Shown: positions 1 to 7,913, numbered from the stretch's first letter. The stretch: DNA of 64,000 nt from Clostridia bacterium (GCA_017935675.1 JAGBHE010000092.1:57185-121184), one strand, 5' to 3'. Program-made: numbers and translations. Notes: generated by a model not told the origin, from the letters alone.

Positions 1-1
1 A

Positions 2-454
2 AACGAAAACGATATCGACAGCATAATTGAAATCACAAGGGAAGCCTTTAAATCATACATAAAGCTTGCCGGTATTCCTACTGCCGCAGCTCTTACTGAA
101 ACACCCGATGACATAAAACGCGATCTGCGTGATAAAATTGTTTTAATTGCGCTTTCCGACGGTACACCTGTTGGCTGCGTCAGAGTTGAAATACTTGATG
201 ATAATACAGCTTACCTAAGCAGATTCGCCGTTAAAACCACAAGCCAAAATAACGGAATCGGAAAATCTATTATGAATCTCGTGGATAAAATCATGATAGA
301 AAAGAATGTAAAAGAAATATGCCTCCATACCGGCTCAAAAATAACATCCCTTGTCAGATTTTACTACGGAAGAGGTTTTTATATTGATTCCACGGATAAA
401 TCAAGAGGCTATGTCAGGGCTTTGCTAAAAAAAGAATACTCAAAAGAAAATTAA
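2..454 (+). CDS. GNAT-family N-acetyltransferase (5' truncated by window edge)
   Basis: The reading frame is open from base 2 to a TAA at 452-454, so the true start lies left of the window. The core SRFAVKTTSQNNGIGKSIM resembles the acetyl-CoA-binding region of GNAT acetyltransferases (R/Q-x-x-G-x-G/A loop). It is followed by a helix and FYYGRGFY, the usual C-terminal beta-bulge signature of the family. An ATG at 272 falls inside the acetyl-CoA site, so it is not the start. The substrate cannot be told. Short hairpins directly after the stop probably end transcription. Confidence 0.75.
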   Translation, partial: NENDIDSIIEITREAFKSYIKLAGIPTAAALTETPDDIKRDLRDKIVLIALSDGTPVGCVRVEILDDNTAYLSRFAVKTTSQNNGIGKSIMNLVDKIMIEKNVKEICLHTGSKITSLVRFYYGRGFYIDSTDKSRGYVRALLKKEYSKEN

Positions 455-458
455 CCTG

Positions 459-517
459 ATTGCGAAGCAATATTTTTGCCGCAAGGCAAAAAAGCAAACT
501 CGCTTTAGCGAGTTTGC
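459..517. repeat. Cluster of three small palindromes after the GNAT gene
   Basis: Three short hairpins follow one another: ATTGC-GAA-GCAAT at 459-471, TTTTTGCC-GCAA-GGCAAAAA at 473-492, and arms GCAAACTCGC/GCGAGTTTGC at 494-517. The second, flanked by A/T runs, could terminate transcription of the GNAT gene. The third is the distal end of the tRNA-linked repeat described below. The GAA triloop style recurs in the array beside tmRNA (8123-8284). Confidence 0.6.
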
Positions 518-643
518 ACCACACTTCTTCCCTTTTCACTATTACTTATTACCTTCCAAAAATCGACATTCTTAGGGAAGAGTGAATAGTGAAGAGGTAA
601 TAGGTAAAAATCGACACCATACTATCGAATGGTGTCGATTTTT
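493..643 (-). repeat. tRNA-linked ~150-bp repeat, copy 1 (after tRNA-Arg)
   Basis: Read on the minus strand this block starts at the tRNA-Arg CCA end. It contains, in order, the AAAATCGACACCAT terminator hairpin, a stretch with CTATTACCT and TTCACTCTTCCCTAA, the internal echo AATGTCGATTTTTGG, AGTAATAGTGAA, GTGGTGCAAAC and a final hairpin. The same order and nearly the same bases occur after tRNA-Ala (2849-2995), with a few substitutions and a short insertion. It is a dispersed repeat attached to tRNA 3' ends. Confidence 0.8.
606..643 (-). terminator. Terminator of tRNA-Arg
   Basis: Arms AAAAATCGACACCAT (606-620) and ATGGTGTCGATTTTT (629-643) form a 15-bp stem with a short loop, starting at the last base of the encoded CCA. 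U-runs on both sides make it a bidirectional intrinsic terminator. An almost identical hairpin follows tRNA-Ala. Confidence 0.85.
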
Positions 644-719
644 GGTATGCCCGATGCGATTCGAACGCACGACCTTCAGAGTCGGAGTCTGACACTCTAT
701 CCAGCTGAGCTACGAGCAC
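643..719 (-). tRNA. tRNA-Arg (anticodon CCG)
   Basis: Reading the minus strand from 719, a cloverleaf of 77 bases is seen. It has acceptor GTGCTCG/CGGGCAT, D-arm GCTC..GAGT, and anticodon arm TCAGA-CTCCGAC-TCTGA with anticodon CCG (plus-strand 683-685). The T-arm carries GTTCGAATC, followed by discriminator A and an encoded CCA. It decodes CGG arginine codons. The first acceptor pair is a G-U wobble. A promoter lies just upstream and a terminator begins at the CCA end, so it is a single-gene unit. Confidence 0.93.
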
Positions 720-730
720 ATAACATGAAT

Positions 731-759
731 ATTTTAACACATATTTCTTCTCTTGTCAA
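731..759 (-). promoter_or_regulatory. Sigma-A promoter of tRNA-Arg
   Basis: On the minus strand, -35 TTGACA (759-754), 17-bp spacer, -10 TAAAAT (736-731). The predicted start is a few bases before the mature tRNA 5' end at 719. Confidence 0.8.
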
Positions 760-777
760 CTGTTTTATCCGAAAAAA

Positions 778-1623
778 TTATTTTTCTAAAAAAGCTTTAA
801 GCTTTTCAAGACTGTCAGCGGCAGCATTATATCCGAGACGATAACATATCCTAAGCTTTTCCACGTCCTTTTCAACACGGTCGCACGGAAGAGGCTGATT
901 CGGTGATATCACAAAAGCTCTTCCCGCTTTTTCCTCGGAAGCTATAAGCTTAAGCTCATTGTTATACATAATATGTCTGTTCTCAATACTTTTTATAAGC
1001 TCCGGATATTTTCTGTATTTCATTCTGATATACGGCATCATCTTATTCGGACTTTTCATGTATCCGCGTTCCCTTGTCAAAACAACAACATTTTTTAACA
1101 TACCGAATTTTATGGATTGAGCAAGCGGTATAGAATCAGCAACACCGCCGTCAAAATAAAGCTCATTATTTATTTTTACAGGCTTTGATACAATCGGAAG
1201 TGAGCTTGATGCACGTATATATATAGTATCACGTTTCATATCCTCTATTATAGGATATTCCGCCTGTCCGGTTCTGCAATTTGTTACCACTACTCTGAAT
1301 ACAGCCGGATTCTCCGCGGCAGCTTTATAATCAATCGGATTAAGCTTGTTGGGAATGGTATCATATATCATTTCCGCTCCGAACAAATCACCCGTAGTAA
1401 TGAAGCTGTATAAACCGCAGTAATGCTTGTCCGATAAATAATCCGTTGATACCGCAAAGGATCTGCCGGGCTGCCGGCTTATATAGCTTGACGCGTGGCA
1501 AGCTCCTGCCGATACACCGATTATATGTTTAAATTCTATATCGTTTTCAAGAAAGAAATCAAGCACTCCTGTAGTAAAAAGTCCTCTCATTCCTCCGCCT
1601 TCAAGAACAAGTCCTATACTCAT
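778..1623 (-). CDS. Patatin-like phospholipase family protein
   Basis: A 281-residue lipid acyl hydrolase of the bacterial patatin family. The oxyanion-hole motif LVLEGGGMRG sits at the N-terminus, the nucleophile elbow GVSAG follows about 40 residues later, and the catalytic DGG is near the middle, giving the family Ser-Asp dyad. No signal peptide is seen, so it is probably cytoplasmic. The start at 1623 (MSIGLVLEGGG) was chosen because family proteins begin just before the glycine loop and AAAGGAG lies upstream. An earlier start at 1689 would overlap the preceding gene and lacks a ribosome site. It lies 25 bp downstream of the radical SAM gene and probably shares its promoter. The lipid substrate is unknown. 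Confidence 0.85.
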   Translation of the reverse strand: MSIGLVLEGGGMRGLFTTGVLDFFLENDIEFKHIIGVSAGACHASSYISRQPGRSFAVSTDYLSDKHYCGLYSFITTGDLFGAEMIYDTIPNKLNPIDYKAAAENPAVFRVVVTNCRTGQAEYPIIEDMKRDTIYIRASSSLPIVSKPVKINNELYFDGGVADSIPLAQSIKFGMLKNVVVLTRERGYMKSPNKMMPYIRMKYRKYPELIKSIENRHIMYNNELKLIASEEKAGRAFVISPNQPLPCDRVEKDVEKLRICYRLGYNAAADSLEKLKAFLEK

Positions 1624-1648
1624 TTTTATATTCCGAACTCCTTTCACC

Positions 1649-2596
1649 TTATCTGTCATTACTGTAAAGCCTGCCCTGAAAGGTTCCAAGCTCCTTCATT
1701 TTCCTGTCTATTTCGTTAAGCACCTCAAATTTTTTCAAGCTCCAAAGCGGAGCTATAAGTTCTGCTCTCGCGCCGTCGCCGGTAAGCCTTGCTATTACGG
1801 TTTCCGGAGGAAACAATTCAAGCTGTTTAATAATAATATCAATGTATTCCTCCAAAGACAAGGTTTCAAATTCTCCCGAAGCATATTCCTTCGCAAGATG
1901 AGTATTTTTAAGAACATGCAAAAGATGAAGCTTCACAAAATCCGGCTTAAGCTGTGCCGTTTTTGCGGCGCTCGCAAGCATCATTTCCTTATTTTCACCC
2001 GGAAGTCCGTTAATCAGATGTACGCACACCTTTATTCCCCGTGATTTCAGTTCGGAATATCCTTCAAGAAATTCAGCATATGACATGCATCTGTTAATTC
2101 GTCTGCCTGTTTCATCAAATACAGATTGAAGTCCAAGCTCTACAATAAGATCACACCGCTTATTTAAGTCCTCAAGATATTCAAGCACCTCACCGTTAAG
2201 AGCGTCGGAGCGCGTGGCGATATCAAGGCCGACCACATTCTGCTTTTCGAGAAATGGCTCAAAGCATTTTTTAAGCACAGCTACAGGCGCATAAGTGTTT
2301 GTGTGAGCCTGAAAATACGGCATGTATAGAGACGCATTTTTCCACTTTTTATGCATCATGGCGACAATGGCTTCAAATTGCTCATCAAGACTCCGCTCCG
2401 GGTCCCCGGCAAAGTCTCCGCTTCCTGAAGCAGAACAATAAGTACATCCCCCCACGCCCTTGCTGCCGTCTATATTCGGACAAGTAAACCCGGCATTCAA
2501 AGAAACCTTAAATACCTTTGCTCCGTATTTTTTCTTAAAATAATAATCCAATGCGTGATATCTTTTTGTTCCGTCCGAATATTTAAAATCAGCCAT
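1649..2596 (-). CDS. TIGR01212-family radical SAM protein (YhcC-like)
   Basis: A 315-residue radical S-adenosylmethionine enzyme of the Elp3/YhcC type. The N-terminal segment FTCPNIDGSKG...GGCTYCSASG carries the three cluster cysteines (C-x11-C-x2-C) typical of this family. Further on, LGLQSVFDETGRRINR and HLINGLPGE match conserved barrel strands. The function of the family is not established; a role in RNA modification has been suggested from the Elp3-like fold. The start at 2596 is preferred over 2602 because GGAAGG sits nine bases upstream. It is first in a two-gene unit with the patatin gene. Confidence 0.87.
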   Translation of the reverse strand: MADFKYSDGTKRYHALDYYFKKKYGAKVFKVSLNAGFTCPNIDGSKGVGGCTYCSASGSGDFAGDPERSLDEQFEAIVAMMHKKWKNASLYMPYFQAHTNTYAPVAVLKKCFEPFLEKQNVVGLDIATRSDALNGEVLEYLEDLNKRCDLIVELGLQSVFDETGRRINRCMSYAEFLEGYSELKSRGIKVCVHLINGLPGENKEMMLASAAKTAQLKPDFVKLHLLHVLKNTHLAKEYASGEFETLSLEEYIDIIIKQLELFPPETVIARLTGDGARAELIAPLWSLKKFEVLNEIDRKMKELGTFQGRLYSNDR

Positions 2597-2642
2597 CAAC
2601 ATAATCCTTCCAGATTTTTTAACAACATAAACCGTTAATAAA

Positions 2643-2671
2643 ATTATACTCCATAAAGTCTTTATTGTCAA
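2643..2671 (-). promoter_or_regulatory. Consensus sigma-A promoter for radical SAM/patatin genes
   Basis: On the minus strand, -35 TTGACA (2671-2666) and -10 TATAAT (2648-2643), both perfect, with a 17-bp spacer. It leaves a leader of about 40 bases before the start at 2596. Confidence 0.88.
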
Positions 2672-2730
2672 TACTTCATATGTATTTTTGTAACATAGTT
2701 CATAAATCAATTATTTTTTTCAAAAAAAGC

Positions 2731-2759
2731 TTGACAAAAAATACTTTTTGTGTTACACT
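2731..2759 (+). promoter_or_regulatory. Promoter of tRNA-Ala with extended -10
   Basis: -35 TTGACA at 2731-2736, 17-bp spacer, -10 TACACT at 2754-2759, preceded by TGT (extended -10). The tRNA begins 14 bases later. Confidence 0.85.
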
Positions 2760-2773
2760 GTTTAATGTTGTAA

Positions 2774-2849
2774 GGGGCATTAGCGCAGTTGGGAGCGCAT
2801 CACACTGGCAGTGTGGGGGTCAGGGGTTCAAGTCCCCTATGCTCCACCA
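2774..2849 (+). tRNA. tRNA-Ala (anticodon GGC)
   Basis: A 76-base cloverleaf: acceptor GGGGCAT/ATGCTCC, D-arm GCGC..GCGC, anticodon arm CACA-CTGGCAG-TGTG with anticodon GGC (2807-2809). The T-arm has GGTTCAAGTCC, and discriminator A and CCA are encoded. It decodes GCC/GCU alanine codons. The terminator hairpin overlaps the final A of CCA, so 3' processing must trim into the stem. Confidence 0.95.
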
Positions 2850-2886
2850 AAAATCGACACCATTCGGCAGTATGGTGTCGATTTTT
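2849..2886 (+). terminator. Terminator of tRNA-Ala
   Basis: Arms AAAAATCGACACCAT (2849-2863) and ATGGTGTCGATTTTT (2872-2886) form a 15-bp stem with an 8-base loop and a U-run. The arms are the same as those after tRNA-Arg. Confidence 0.87.
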
Positions 2887-2995
2887 ACTTATTACCTATT
2901 CACTCTTCCCTAAAAAATGTCGATTTTTGGAAAGTAAAAAGTAATAGTGAATAAGGAAAAAGCGTGGTGCAAACTTGCTAAAGCAAGTTTGTTTT
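2849..2995 (+). repeat. tRNA-linked ~150-bp repeat, copy 2 (after tRNA-Ala)
   Basis: This has the same order of elements as 493-643 read in reverse: terminator hairpin, CTTATTACCTATTCACTC, TTCCCTAA, AATGTCGATTTTTGGAA, AGTAATAGTGAA, GTGGTGCAAAC and a final hairpin (arms CAAACTTGC/GCAAGTTTG, 2970-2991). The final hairpin differs from copy 1 at paired positions (CG to TA), so base pairing is kept. Confidence 0.8.
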
Positions 2996-3035
2996 TATGA
3001 AGATACATCTGCATTGTAAGTGAACAAGGATTTAG

Positions 3036-3665
3036 CTAATTCAGAAAACACCGCATATAATTATCATCAGCCCGCTCCCAGCAAACGACGTTAAACCAAT
3101 CATCTATGTAATCACTTCTGTTATTATAGTGTTTCAAATAATACGCATGCTCCCATACATCAATACAAAGAACCGGGCACAGCCCGACAGGAACCGGTGT
3201 ATTTTGATTTGCCGAGGTTATTATTCTGAGTCTTCCGTTTTTATCTGATACAAGCCATGCATAGCCTGAACCGAATACGGACAAGGCTGCCTTTTTAAAT
3301 TCTTCTTTAAATTTATCCATGCCGCCGAATGTCTTCGTAAGCATCCCCGCAAGATTCCCTATCGGTCTGTCTTCTCCTTCGGGGCACATGCCGTTGAAAA
3401 AAAATCTGTGATTAAATACCCCTCCGGCGTTATTTTTCACAGCAGACTTTAAATTCTGCGGAAGTTTGTCTGCGATGCGAAGCAGCTGTTCAAGCGAAAA
3501 GCTCTGCAAATTTTCATTGGTGCTCAGAATCTCATTCAGATTATTAATATAAGTCTGAAGATGCCTGTTGTGATGAAGCTCCATTGTTTTTTCATCAATA
3601 AACGGTTCAAGAGCATCATAAGCATAAGGCAGGGGAAGATTTTTAAATTCGTAATAACTGTTCAT
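3036..3665 (-). CDS. sodA: Superoxide dismutase, Fe/Mn type
   Basis: A 209-residue enzyme that converts superoxide to hydrogen peroxide and oxygen. The N-terminus PYAYDALEPFIDEKTMELHHNRH carries the first metal ligand His and the HNRH substrate-gateway region. FNHRFFF carries the second ligand, and DVWEHAYYLKHYNNR near the C-terminus carries the Asp and His ligands. Length is normal for the family. The metal cannot be settled by eye. No signal peptide is seen, so it is cytoplasmic. The start at 3665 has AAAGGATG upstream. It is a single gene, unremarkable for an anaerobe needing oxygen tolerance. Confidence 0.93.
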   Translation of the reverse strand: MNSYYEFKNLPLPYAYDALEPFIDEKTMELHHNRHLQTYINNLNEILSTNENLQSFSLEQLLRIADKLPQNLKSAVKNNAGGVFNHRFFFNGMCPEGEDRPIGNLAGMLTKTFGGMDKFKEEFKKAALSVFGSGYAWLVSDKNGRLRIITSANQNTPVPVGLCPVLCIDVWEHAYYLKHYNNRSDYIDDWFNVVCWERADDNYMRCFLN

Positions 3666-3740
3666 AAAAACATCCTTTCATTAATCAGCATAAACTATAT
3701 TATATATTCTATGCGCAAGGATGAAAATGTACAATTCCAT

Positions 3741-3784
3741 AAAAAAATATCGGACAAAGCCGAAACAAAAGCTTTGTCCGATAT
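3741..3784 (-). terminator. Terminator after the phosphoribosyltransferase gene
   Basis: Arms ATATCGGACAAAGC (3747-3760) and GCTTTGTCCGATAT (3771-3784) pair perfectly over 14 bp with a 10-base loop. On the minus strand the stem is followed by a run of seven U (3746-3740). The stem starts four bases past the stop codon of the gene ending at 3788. Confidence 0.88.
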
Positions 3785-3787
3785 CTT

Positions 3788-4348
3788 TTATTTTTTTTCG
3801 TTTCCTTCCGCATCAAACAGCGGAAGCGGAGCAAGACAGATTATGTCATCGCGGTTCATGGCATCACCCTCTGCGAGTACAGCCATCTTCCCCACAATCT
3901 CTCCTCCTACCTGCCGAACCAGAGTTTCAAGGGCAGCAAGTGATTCTCCGGTGCTTATAACGTCATCAACAATAAGTACACGCTTACCGCGCATAGCGTC
4001 TATTTCCGTTTTGCCTATACAAAGCCTCTGCTGTGCTTCAGTGGTTATTGATTCCACTTCCGTATAAACAACATCCTTCATATACAGTTTTTTTGACTTT
4101 CTGGCAACAATATAATTATTTTCTCCCGCTTGTCTTGCCATTTCGTAAAGCAGGGGTATTCCCTTCGACTCTGCGGTTATCATTATATCATGCTCCGGTG
4201 CAAGCTTCAGAAGCTCCCTTGCAGCCGCATTTGTCATTTCCACATCTCCGAACATAATAAACGCGGCAATATACATATCATCAGATACGCGGCAAAGAGG
4301 CAATTCACGGGTAAGACCTGCTACCTTAAGCGTATAAAATTCCTTCAT
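3788..4348 (-). CDS. Adenine-phosphoribosyltransferase-like protein
   Basis: A 186-residue type I phosphoribosyltransferase. The PRPP-binding motif RVLIVDDVISTGES lies near residue 120, and an upstream ESKGIPL loop matches the apt-type pyrophosphate loop. The likely reaction is purine base plus PRPP to nucleotide plus pyrophosphate. Sequence style is closest to apt-like proteins, but adenine versus xanthine or guanine preference cannot be read. It follows the NCS2 purine permease gene by 80 bp, so the pair forms a purine uptake and salvage unit. A hairpin lies between them and a terminator follows. Confidence 0.8.
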   Translation of the reverse strand: MKEFYTLKVAGLTRELPLCRVSDDMYIAAFIMFGDVEMTNAAARELLKLAPEHDIMITAESKGIPLLYEMARQAGENNYIVARKSKKLYMKDVVYTEVESITTEAQQRLCIGKTEIDAMRGKRVLIVDDVISTGESLAALETLVRQVGGEIVGKMAVLAEGDAMNRDDIICLAPLPLFDAEGNEKK

Positions 4349-4372
4349 TTTTTTATTTCCCTCCGGATCACT

Positions 4373-4407
4373 GTTTTAGCGCTCATTCTCAGAGCAAGCT
4401 CTAAAAC
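4373..4407 (-). other. Intercistronic hairpin between permease and phosphoribosyltransferase genes
   Basis: Arms GTTTTAG (4373-4379) and CTAAAAC (4401-4407) pair, with a further GCTC/GAGC stem nested inside. No U-run follows on the minus strand; the Shine-Dalgarno of the next gene follows instead. It may act as an RNA stabiliser or processing site. Confidence 0.45.
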
Positions 4408-4428
4408 TAAAATTTCAAATAGAAATCA

Positions 4429-5778
4429 TCAGGCAAGATGCAGTACTTTTGTTATAAAGTACAGAACAAAAAGTGCCGTTGAAATCCACATAACAGGCTT
4501 AATATCTTTAACCTTACCTGTGAAGATTTTAAGGATAACCCATGAGAGCATACCGAACATAATACCGTTTGATATAGAATATGTAAACGGCATAAATACA
4601 ACTGCGGTAAATCCGCCGATAACATCTGCAATATCTCCGTCAAATTCCATGTTTTTAATTGCACTCAGCATAAGGAGCCCGACAAAGAGCATAGCCGGTG
4701 TTGTTGCAAATGACGGTATAGCAAGGAAAATAGGTGAAAGCACTATAGCAACAAGGAACAATACAGCTGTTGTAAGCGATGTAAGACCTGTTCTTCCGCC
4801 CGCTGCAACACCTGCACTTGATTCAACATAGCTTGTTACGGTAGAGGTTCCGAGACATGCACCGCAGACTGTACCTACAGCATCTGCAAGCAAAGCGCCC
4901 TTAGCATTCGGAAGCTCGCCCTTTTCGTCAAGAAGGTCACCCTTTTCGGCAACTCCTATCAATGTTCCGACAGTATCGAATATGTCGGTAAACAGGAATG
5001 TAAACATTACAACAAGGAATGATGAGAAATTGCTTGCTATAAAGCCAAAATCAAACTTAAAGAGAGCCGGCGCACCGATGTTAAGACCTGAGAATGAAGG
5101 AATCAGGGAATATACACCGTTTTCAGGGTCTACTACGTACCAGCCGCAAAGCTCAGCGATTATACCAAGCACCCATGTTGCAATAATACCGAGAAGAATA
5201 TGACCGGGAACCTTATAATGACGAAGAATTCCGATTATAATAAGGCCAAGCACCGAAAGCACAAATTGAGGCGAACCAAAAGAACCTATTGAAACCAATG
5301 TAGCATCATCATTAATAACTATTCCCGAATTAATCATTGCAATGATAGTTATGAATAAACCAATACCGGCTGTAATACCGAACTTTAGGTTTTTAGGAAT
5401 CTGATTTACAAGAGCTTCTCTGAAATTACAAAGAGAAAGCAGAATAAAAATAATACCCTCAACCAAAACAGCCGTCAATGCAACAGAATAAGAATATCCC
5501 ATTGCTCCGCATACCGTAAATGCAAAAAATGCATTCAATCCCATTCCTGAAGCAAGCGCTACGGGATAGTTTGCAAAGAACGCCATACAAAGCGTTGCAA
5601 TAGCAGCTGAAAGCGCAGTTGCCGTAAAAATACCGCCCGGTGTAGCACCTTCAATACCGCCAAGATATGCCGGATTAACAGCAAGTATGTATGCCATTGC
5701 AAGGAATGTTGTTACACCGGCAATAATCTCTTGTTTTACTGTTGTTCCGTTTTCCTTCAGCTTAAAAAGTTTTTCCAT
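4429..5778 (-). CDS. NCS2-family purine permease (hypoxanthine/guanine/adenine type)
   Basis: A 449-residue membrane transporter of the nucleobase-cation symporter-2 AzgA-like branch. Features are the N-terminal GVTTFLAMAYILAVNPAYL, SGMGLNAFFAF in TM3, TDIFDTVGTLIGVAEKG and GTSTVTSYVESSAGVAAGGRTGLTS; the last is the branch hallmark around the substrate site. About 13 hydrophobic segments are seen. It imports purine bases with protons. Its own promoter lies upstream, with a leader of about 120 bases and no purine riboswitch that I can recognise. It is likely co-transcribed with the downstream phosphoribosyltransferase. Confidence 0.9.
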   Translation of the reverse strand: MEKLFKLKENGTTVKQEIIAGVTTFLAMAYILAVNPAYLGGIEGATPGGIFTATALSAAIATLCMAFFANYPVALASGMGLNAFFAFTVCGAMGYSYSVALTAVLVEGIIFILLSLCNFREALVNQIPKNLKFGITAGIGLFITIIAMINSGIVINDDATLVSIGSFGSPQFVLSVLGLIIIGILRHYKVPGHILLGIIATWVLGIIAELCGWYVVDPENGVYSLIPSFSGLNIGAPALFKFDFGFIASNFSSFLVVMFTFLFTDIFDTVGTLIGVAEKGDLLDEKGELPNAKGALLADAVGTVCGACLGTSTVTSYVESSAGVAAGGRTGLTSLTTAVLFLVAIVLSPIFLAIPSFATTPAMLFVGLLMLSAIKNMEFDGDIADVIGGFTAVVFMPFTYSISNGIMFGMLSWVILKIFTGKVKDIKPVMWISTALFVLYFITKVLHLA

Positions 5779-5935
5779 AAAATCCCTCTTTCTTTTTTAC
5801 TTTTGTTATGACGGATTCTCACTGAAACAGCCCCTCCGCCGCAGCCTGATATCAGCTGCTGCCCTCAGCGGAAAAGCCTCAAAAATCCTACCGCCACTAC
5901 TTATATATTGTATAACGAAATGAAAAAAATTTCAA
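5779..5935 (-). promoter_or_regulatory. Promoter and structured leader of the purine permease gene
   Basis: On the minus strand, -35 TTGAAA (5935-5930) and -10 TACAAT (5912-5907) with a 17-bp spacer. The ~120-base leader contains an imperfect palindrome around CTGATATCAG (near 5845-5880) with CCGC/GCGG outer arms. No purine, PRPP or preQ1 aptamer consensus was recognised. Confidence 0.6.
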
Positions 5936-6038
5936 GACCTTTTTGAAAAAAAATTAAAAAAATTTTAATATTTTTCTCATTTTTTATTCATTTATGCAGC
6001 AAAAACCGCCGAAAGACCTCATTTCCAGAAATTAAACC

Positions 6039-6067
6039 TTGAATTTATGAATAAAATATGTTATATT
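6039..6067 (+). promoter_or_regulatory. Promoter of the SleB-like hydrolase gene
   Basis: -35 TTGAAT (6039-6044), 17-bp spacer, -10 TATATT (6062-6067) with an extended TGT just before it. This is sigma-A-like rather than an obvious sporulation-sigma promoter. Confidence 0.65.
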
Positions 6068-6117
6068 GTATATGCACCTACACCATCTGCATTTTAAACA
6101 CGAAAGGATTATTCATA

Positions 6118-6939
6118 ATGAAAAAAATACTGATGGCGCTTGCTGCATGGCTTGTTTTTTCAGCGTCCGCTGCGGCGCAGGAGGTGCCTGTAGACATACG
6201 CGTAAACGGTGAATACATTAAAACAGTGTCAGAACCGATTGTTTTAAACGGGAGAACATATGCTCCGATACGCTCTGTTGCAAATGCTCTCTGCTCAGAA
6301 AGCGTGATATGGAATGACGCTGAAAAAAGTGCGGATATAACAATCGGCGGCAATACGTTAAAGATATACATCGGTTCAACATCAGCTGTTTATAACGGAA
6401 AGACAATTCCGTTATCCGAGGCTCCGTTTATCTCATCGGACAGAACCTTCCTGCCTGTCCGTGCGATCTCTGAGCTTTTCGGAGCAAACGTATCATGGGA
6501 CAGTGAATACAAAAACGTGGAGATAACCAAAGAAGAAATCTCTGTTCCCGAAAGCTCTGTTGATACTTCATTTACTCATGATGACCTTTACTGGATGTCA
6601 CGGATAATTAAAGCCGAAAGCTGCGGAGAACCGCTTTTCGGTAAAATTGCTGTGGGAGACGTAATTCTGAACAGAGTGAAAAGCAATCTTTTCCCCAACA
6701 CAATTTACGGCGTTATTTTTGATACAAAATATTCGGTGCAGTTTGAGCCGGTTATGAACGGCAGCATTTATAATCAGCCGTGCGAGGAATCAATTGCCGC
6801 TGCAAAGCTTTCTATGACAAATGATACCGTTATCGGAAATTGCCTGTATTTTTTTAATCCCAGCATAGCAGCAAGCTCATGGATTTCAAAAAACAGGATA
6901 TATTACACAACTATAGGAAAGCATCAATTTTATCTTTAA
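6118..6939 (+). CDS. Secreted cell-wall hydrolase, SleB/CwlJ family, with copper-amine-oxidase-N-like domain
   Basis: A 273-residue exported protein. Residues 1-21 (MKKILMALAAWLVFSASAAA) form a signal peptide. Residues ~22-125 hold two copies of the copper-amine-oxidase N-terminal-like fold (LNGRTYAPIRSVANAL and SSDRTFLPVRAISELF), a putative wall-binding module common in Clostridia. From about 140, DLYWMSRIIKAESCGEPLFGKIAVGDVILNRV starts a SleB-type Hydrolase_2 domain with its catalytic Glu; such enzymes cleave spore cortex or wall peptidoglycan. The start at 6118 is chosen because AAAGGA lies nine bases upstream and the signal peptide follows. Its stop codon overlaps the convergent WYL gene stop. 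Confidence 0.85.
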   Translation: MKKILMALAAWLVFSASAAAQEVPVDIRVNGEYIKTVSEPIVLNGRTYAPIRSVANALCSESVIWNDAEKSADITIGGNTLKIYIGSTSAVYNGKTIPLSEAPFISSDRTFLPVRAISELFGANVSWDSEYKNVEITKEEISVPESSVDTSFTHDDLYWMSRIIKAESCGEPLFGKIAVGDVILNRVKSNLFPNTIYGVIFDTKYSVQFEPVMNGSIYNQPCEESIAAAKLSMTNDTVIGNCLYFFNPSIAASSWISKNRIYYTTIGKHQFYL

Positions 6940-7913
6940 TTCCGATACAGCTCAGAAATACCTTCGATATGTCTTCTCATATCATCGCGGACATTCCGGG
7001 GAGAAACTATCTCGGCCTTTGTTCCGAGACCTGCAAGCCAGCCAAAAAACTGGGGGCTTATCGCAACCTTTATTTTTGCAGTAAAATGATTCTCATCCGA
7101 CTTCAGCATTACAGCTTCGGAACCGAATCTGTCAATCACGACGCCGGCGAGAGAATTTTCAAATTTTACATCAACAGCAGTTTCCTCCCCGCCGAACATT
7201 CCAAATATTTTCTTTGAGTATTCTGCCGGATCAAAGCTCTTATCCGGCAGAATTCTTTCTTCATCAAGTATTGTTATGTCCGTCATTTTATCAACGCGGT
7301 AATGAGTAAAGCCCGAATATTTTTCCTTATATGCAATAAGGTAATAATTCTCATCATCCCACGAAAGCGAAACGGGAGTTTCTATGTAAAGTTCTCCGTT
7401 TTTCCGGAAGCTCTTCTTCCCCTCCGGAGTCCATTCAAAATAATGAAAGCTTATCTGCTTATTCTTTGATATTGCCTCATAAATGGTGTCAACCGCATAA
7501 TAAATACCTTCGTTCAATGTTTTTACACGGTTCATCACAAAAACCTGTCTTCTCAGCTTTCCTGCATTATATGCACTCGTCAGCCGCTCAAGCTTTGAAA
7601 TAAGCTCAAGACTTTTTTTGTGGGTTATAAATCTTGAGGCCTGAACACTGTCCACAAGAAGCTTTAATTCGGGAAGCTCAAAGTCGCGACTCCCTATAAA
7701 ATATCCTGAGCCAGCAGATTTTATCACATCCACACCGTAAACGGACAAACATTCAATATCATCATAAATGCTTTTACGCTCTGCACTTATTCCGTACTGC
7801 CCCAGCGCGGATATAAGCTGAGGCATTGTCATAGGATGCTCCTCATCTGTTCTTTCGGTCAGTATTTTAAGCAAATATAATATCTTCATTTTCTGATTTG
7901 AGCTTTTTGACAT
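6936..7913 (-). CDS. WYL-domain transcriptional regulator
   Basis: A 325-residue helix-turn-helix/WYL protein (YafY/DeoR-like). The N-terminal KILYLLKILTERTDEEH...MPQLISALGQYGISAERKSIYDDIECL is a winged helix, and the middle contains the WYL-type fold (ISFHYFEWTPEG..., ETPVSLSWDDENYYLIAYKEKY) that may bind a nucleotide or other ligand. A WCX-like C-terminal region follows. The start at 7913 is favoured by GAGG eight bases upstream. Target genes are unknown; no operon partner is adjacent, and it converges on the SleB-like gene with overlapping stop codons. Confidence 0.82.
   Translation of the reverse strand: MSKSSNQKMKILYLLKILTERTDEEHPMTMPQLISALGQYGISAERKSIYDDIECLSVYGVDVIKSAGSGYFIGSRDFELPELKLLVDSVQASRFITHKKSLELISKLERLTSAYNAGKLRRQVFVMNRVKTLNEGIYYAVDTIYEAISKNKQISFHYFEWTPEGKKSFRKNGELYIETPVSLSWDDENYYLIAYKEKYSGFTHYRVDKMTDITILDEERILPDKSFDPAEYSKKIFGMFGGEETAVDVKFENSLAGVVIDRFGSEAVMLKSDENHFTAKIKVAISPQFFGWLAGLGTKAEIVSPRNVRDDMRRHIEGISELYRN

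Noticed and set aside
549..740. 63-codon minus-strand frame across the tRNA-Arg
   Set aside because: It is a translation of the tRNA and its terminator repeat.
4373..4407. Sequence starting GTTTTAGAGCTTGC on the minus strand, like a type II CRISPR repeat or guide scaffold
   Set aside because: Only one copy is present, it is a self-complementary hairpin between two purine salvage genes, and no cas gene or repeated spacer structure is nearby.
5779..5906. Purine riboswitch before the NCS2 permease
   Set aside because: The conserved TATA...CCGTAA-type purine aptamer core is not visible; only an unassigned palindrome is.
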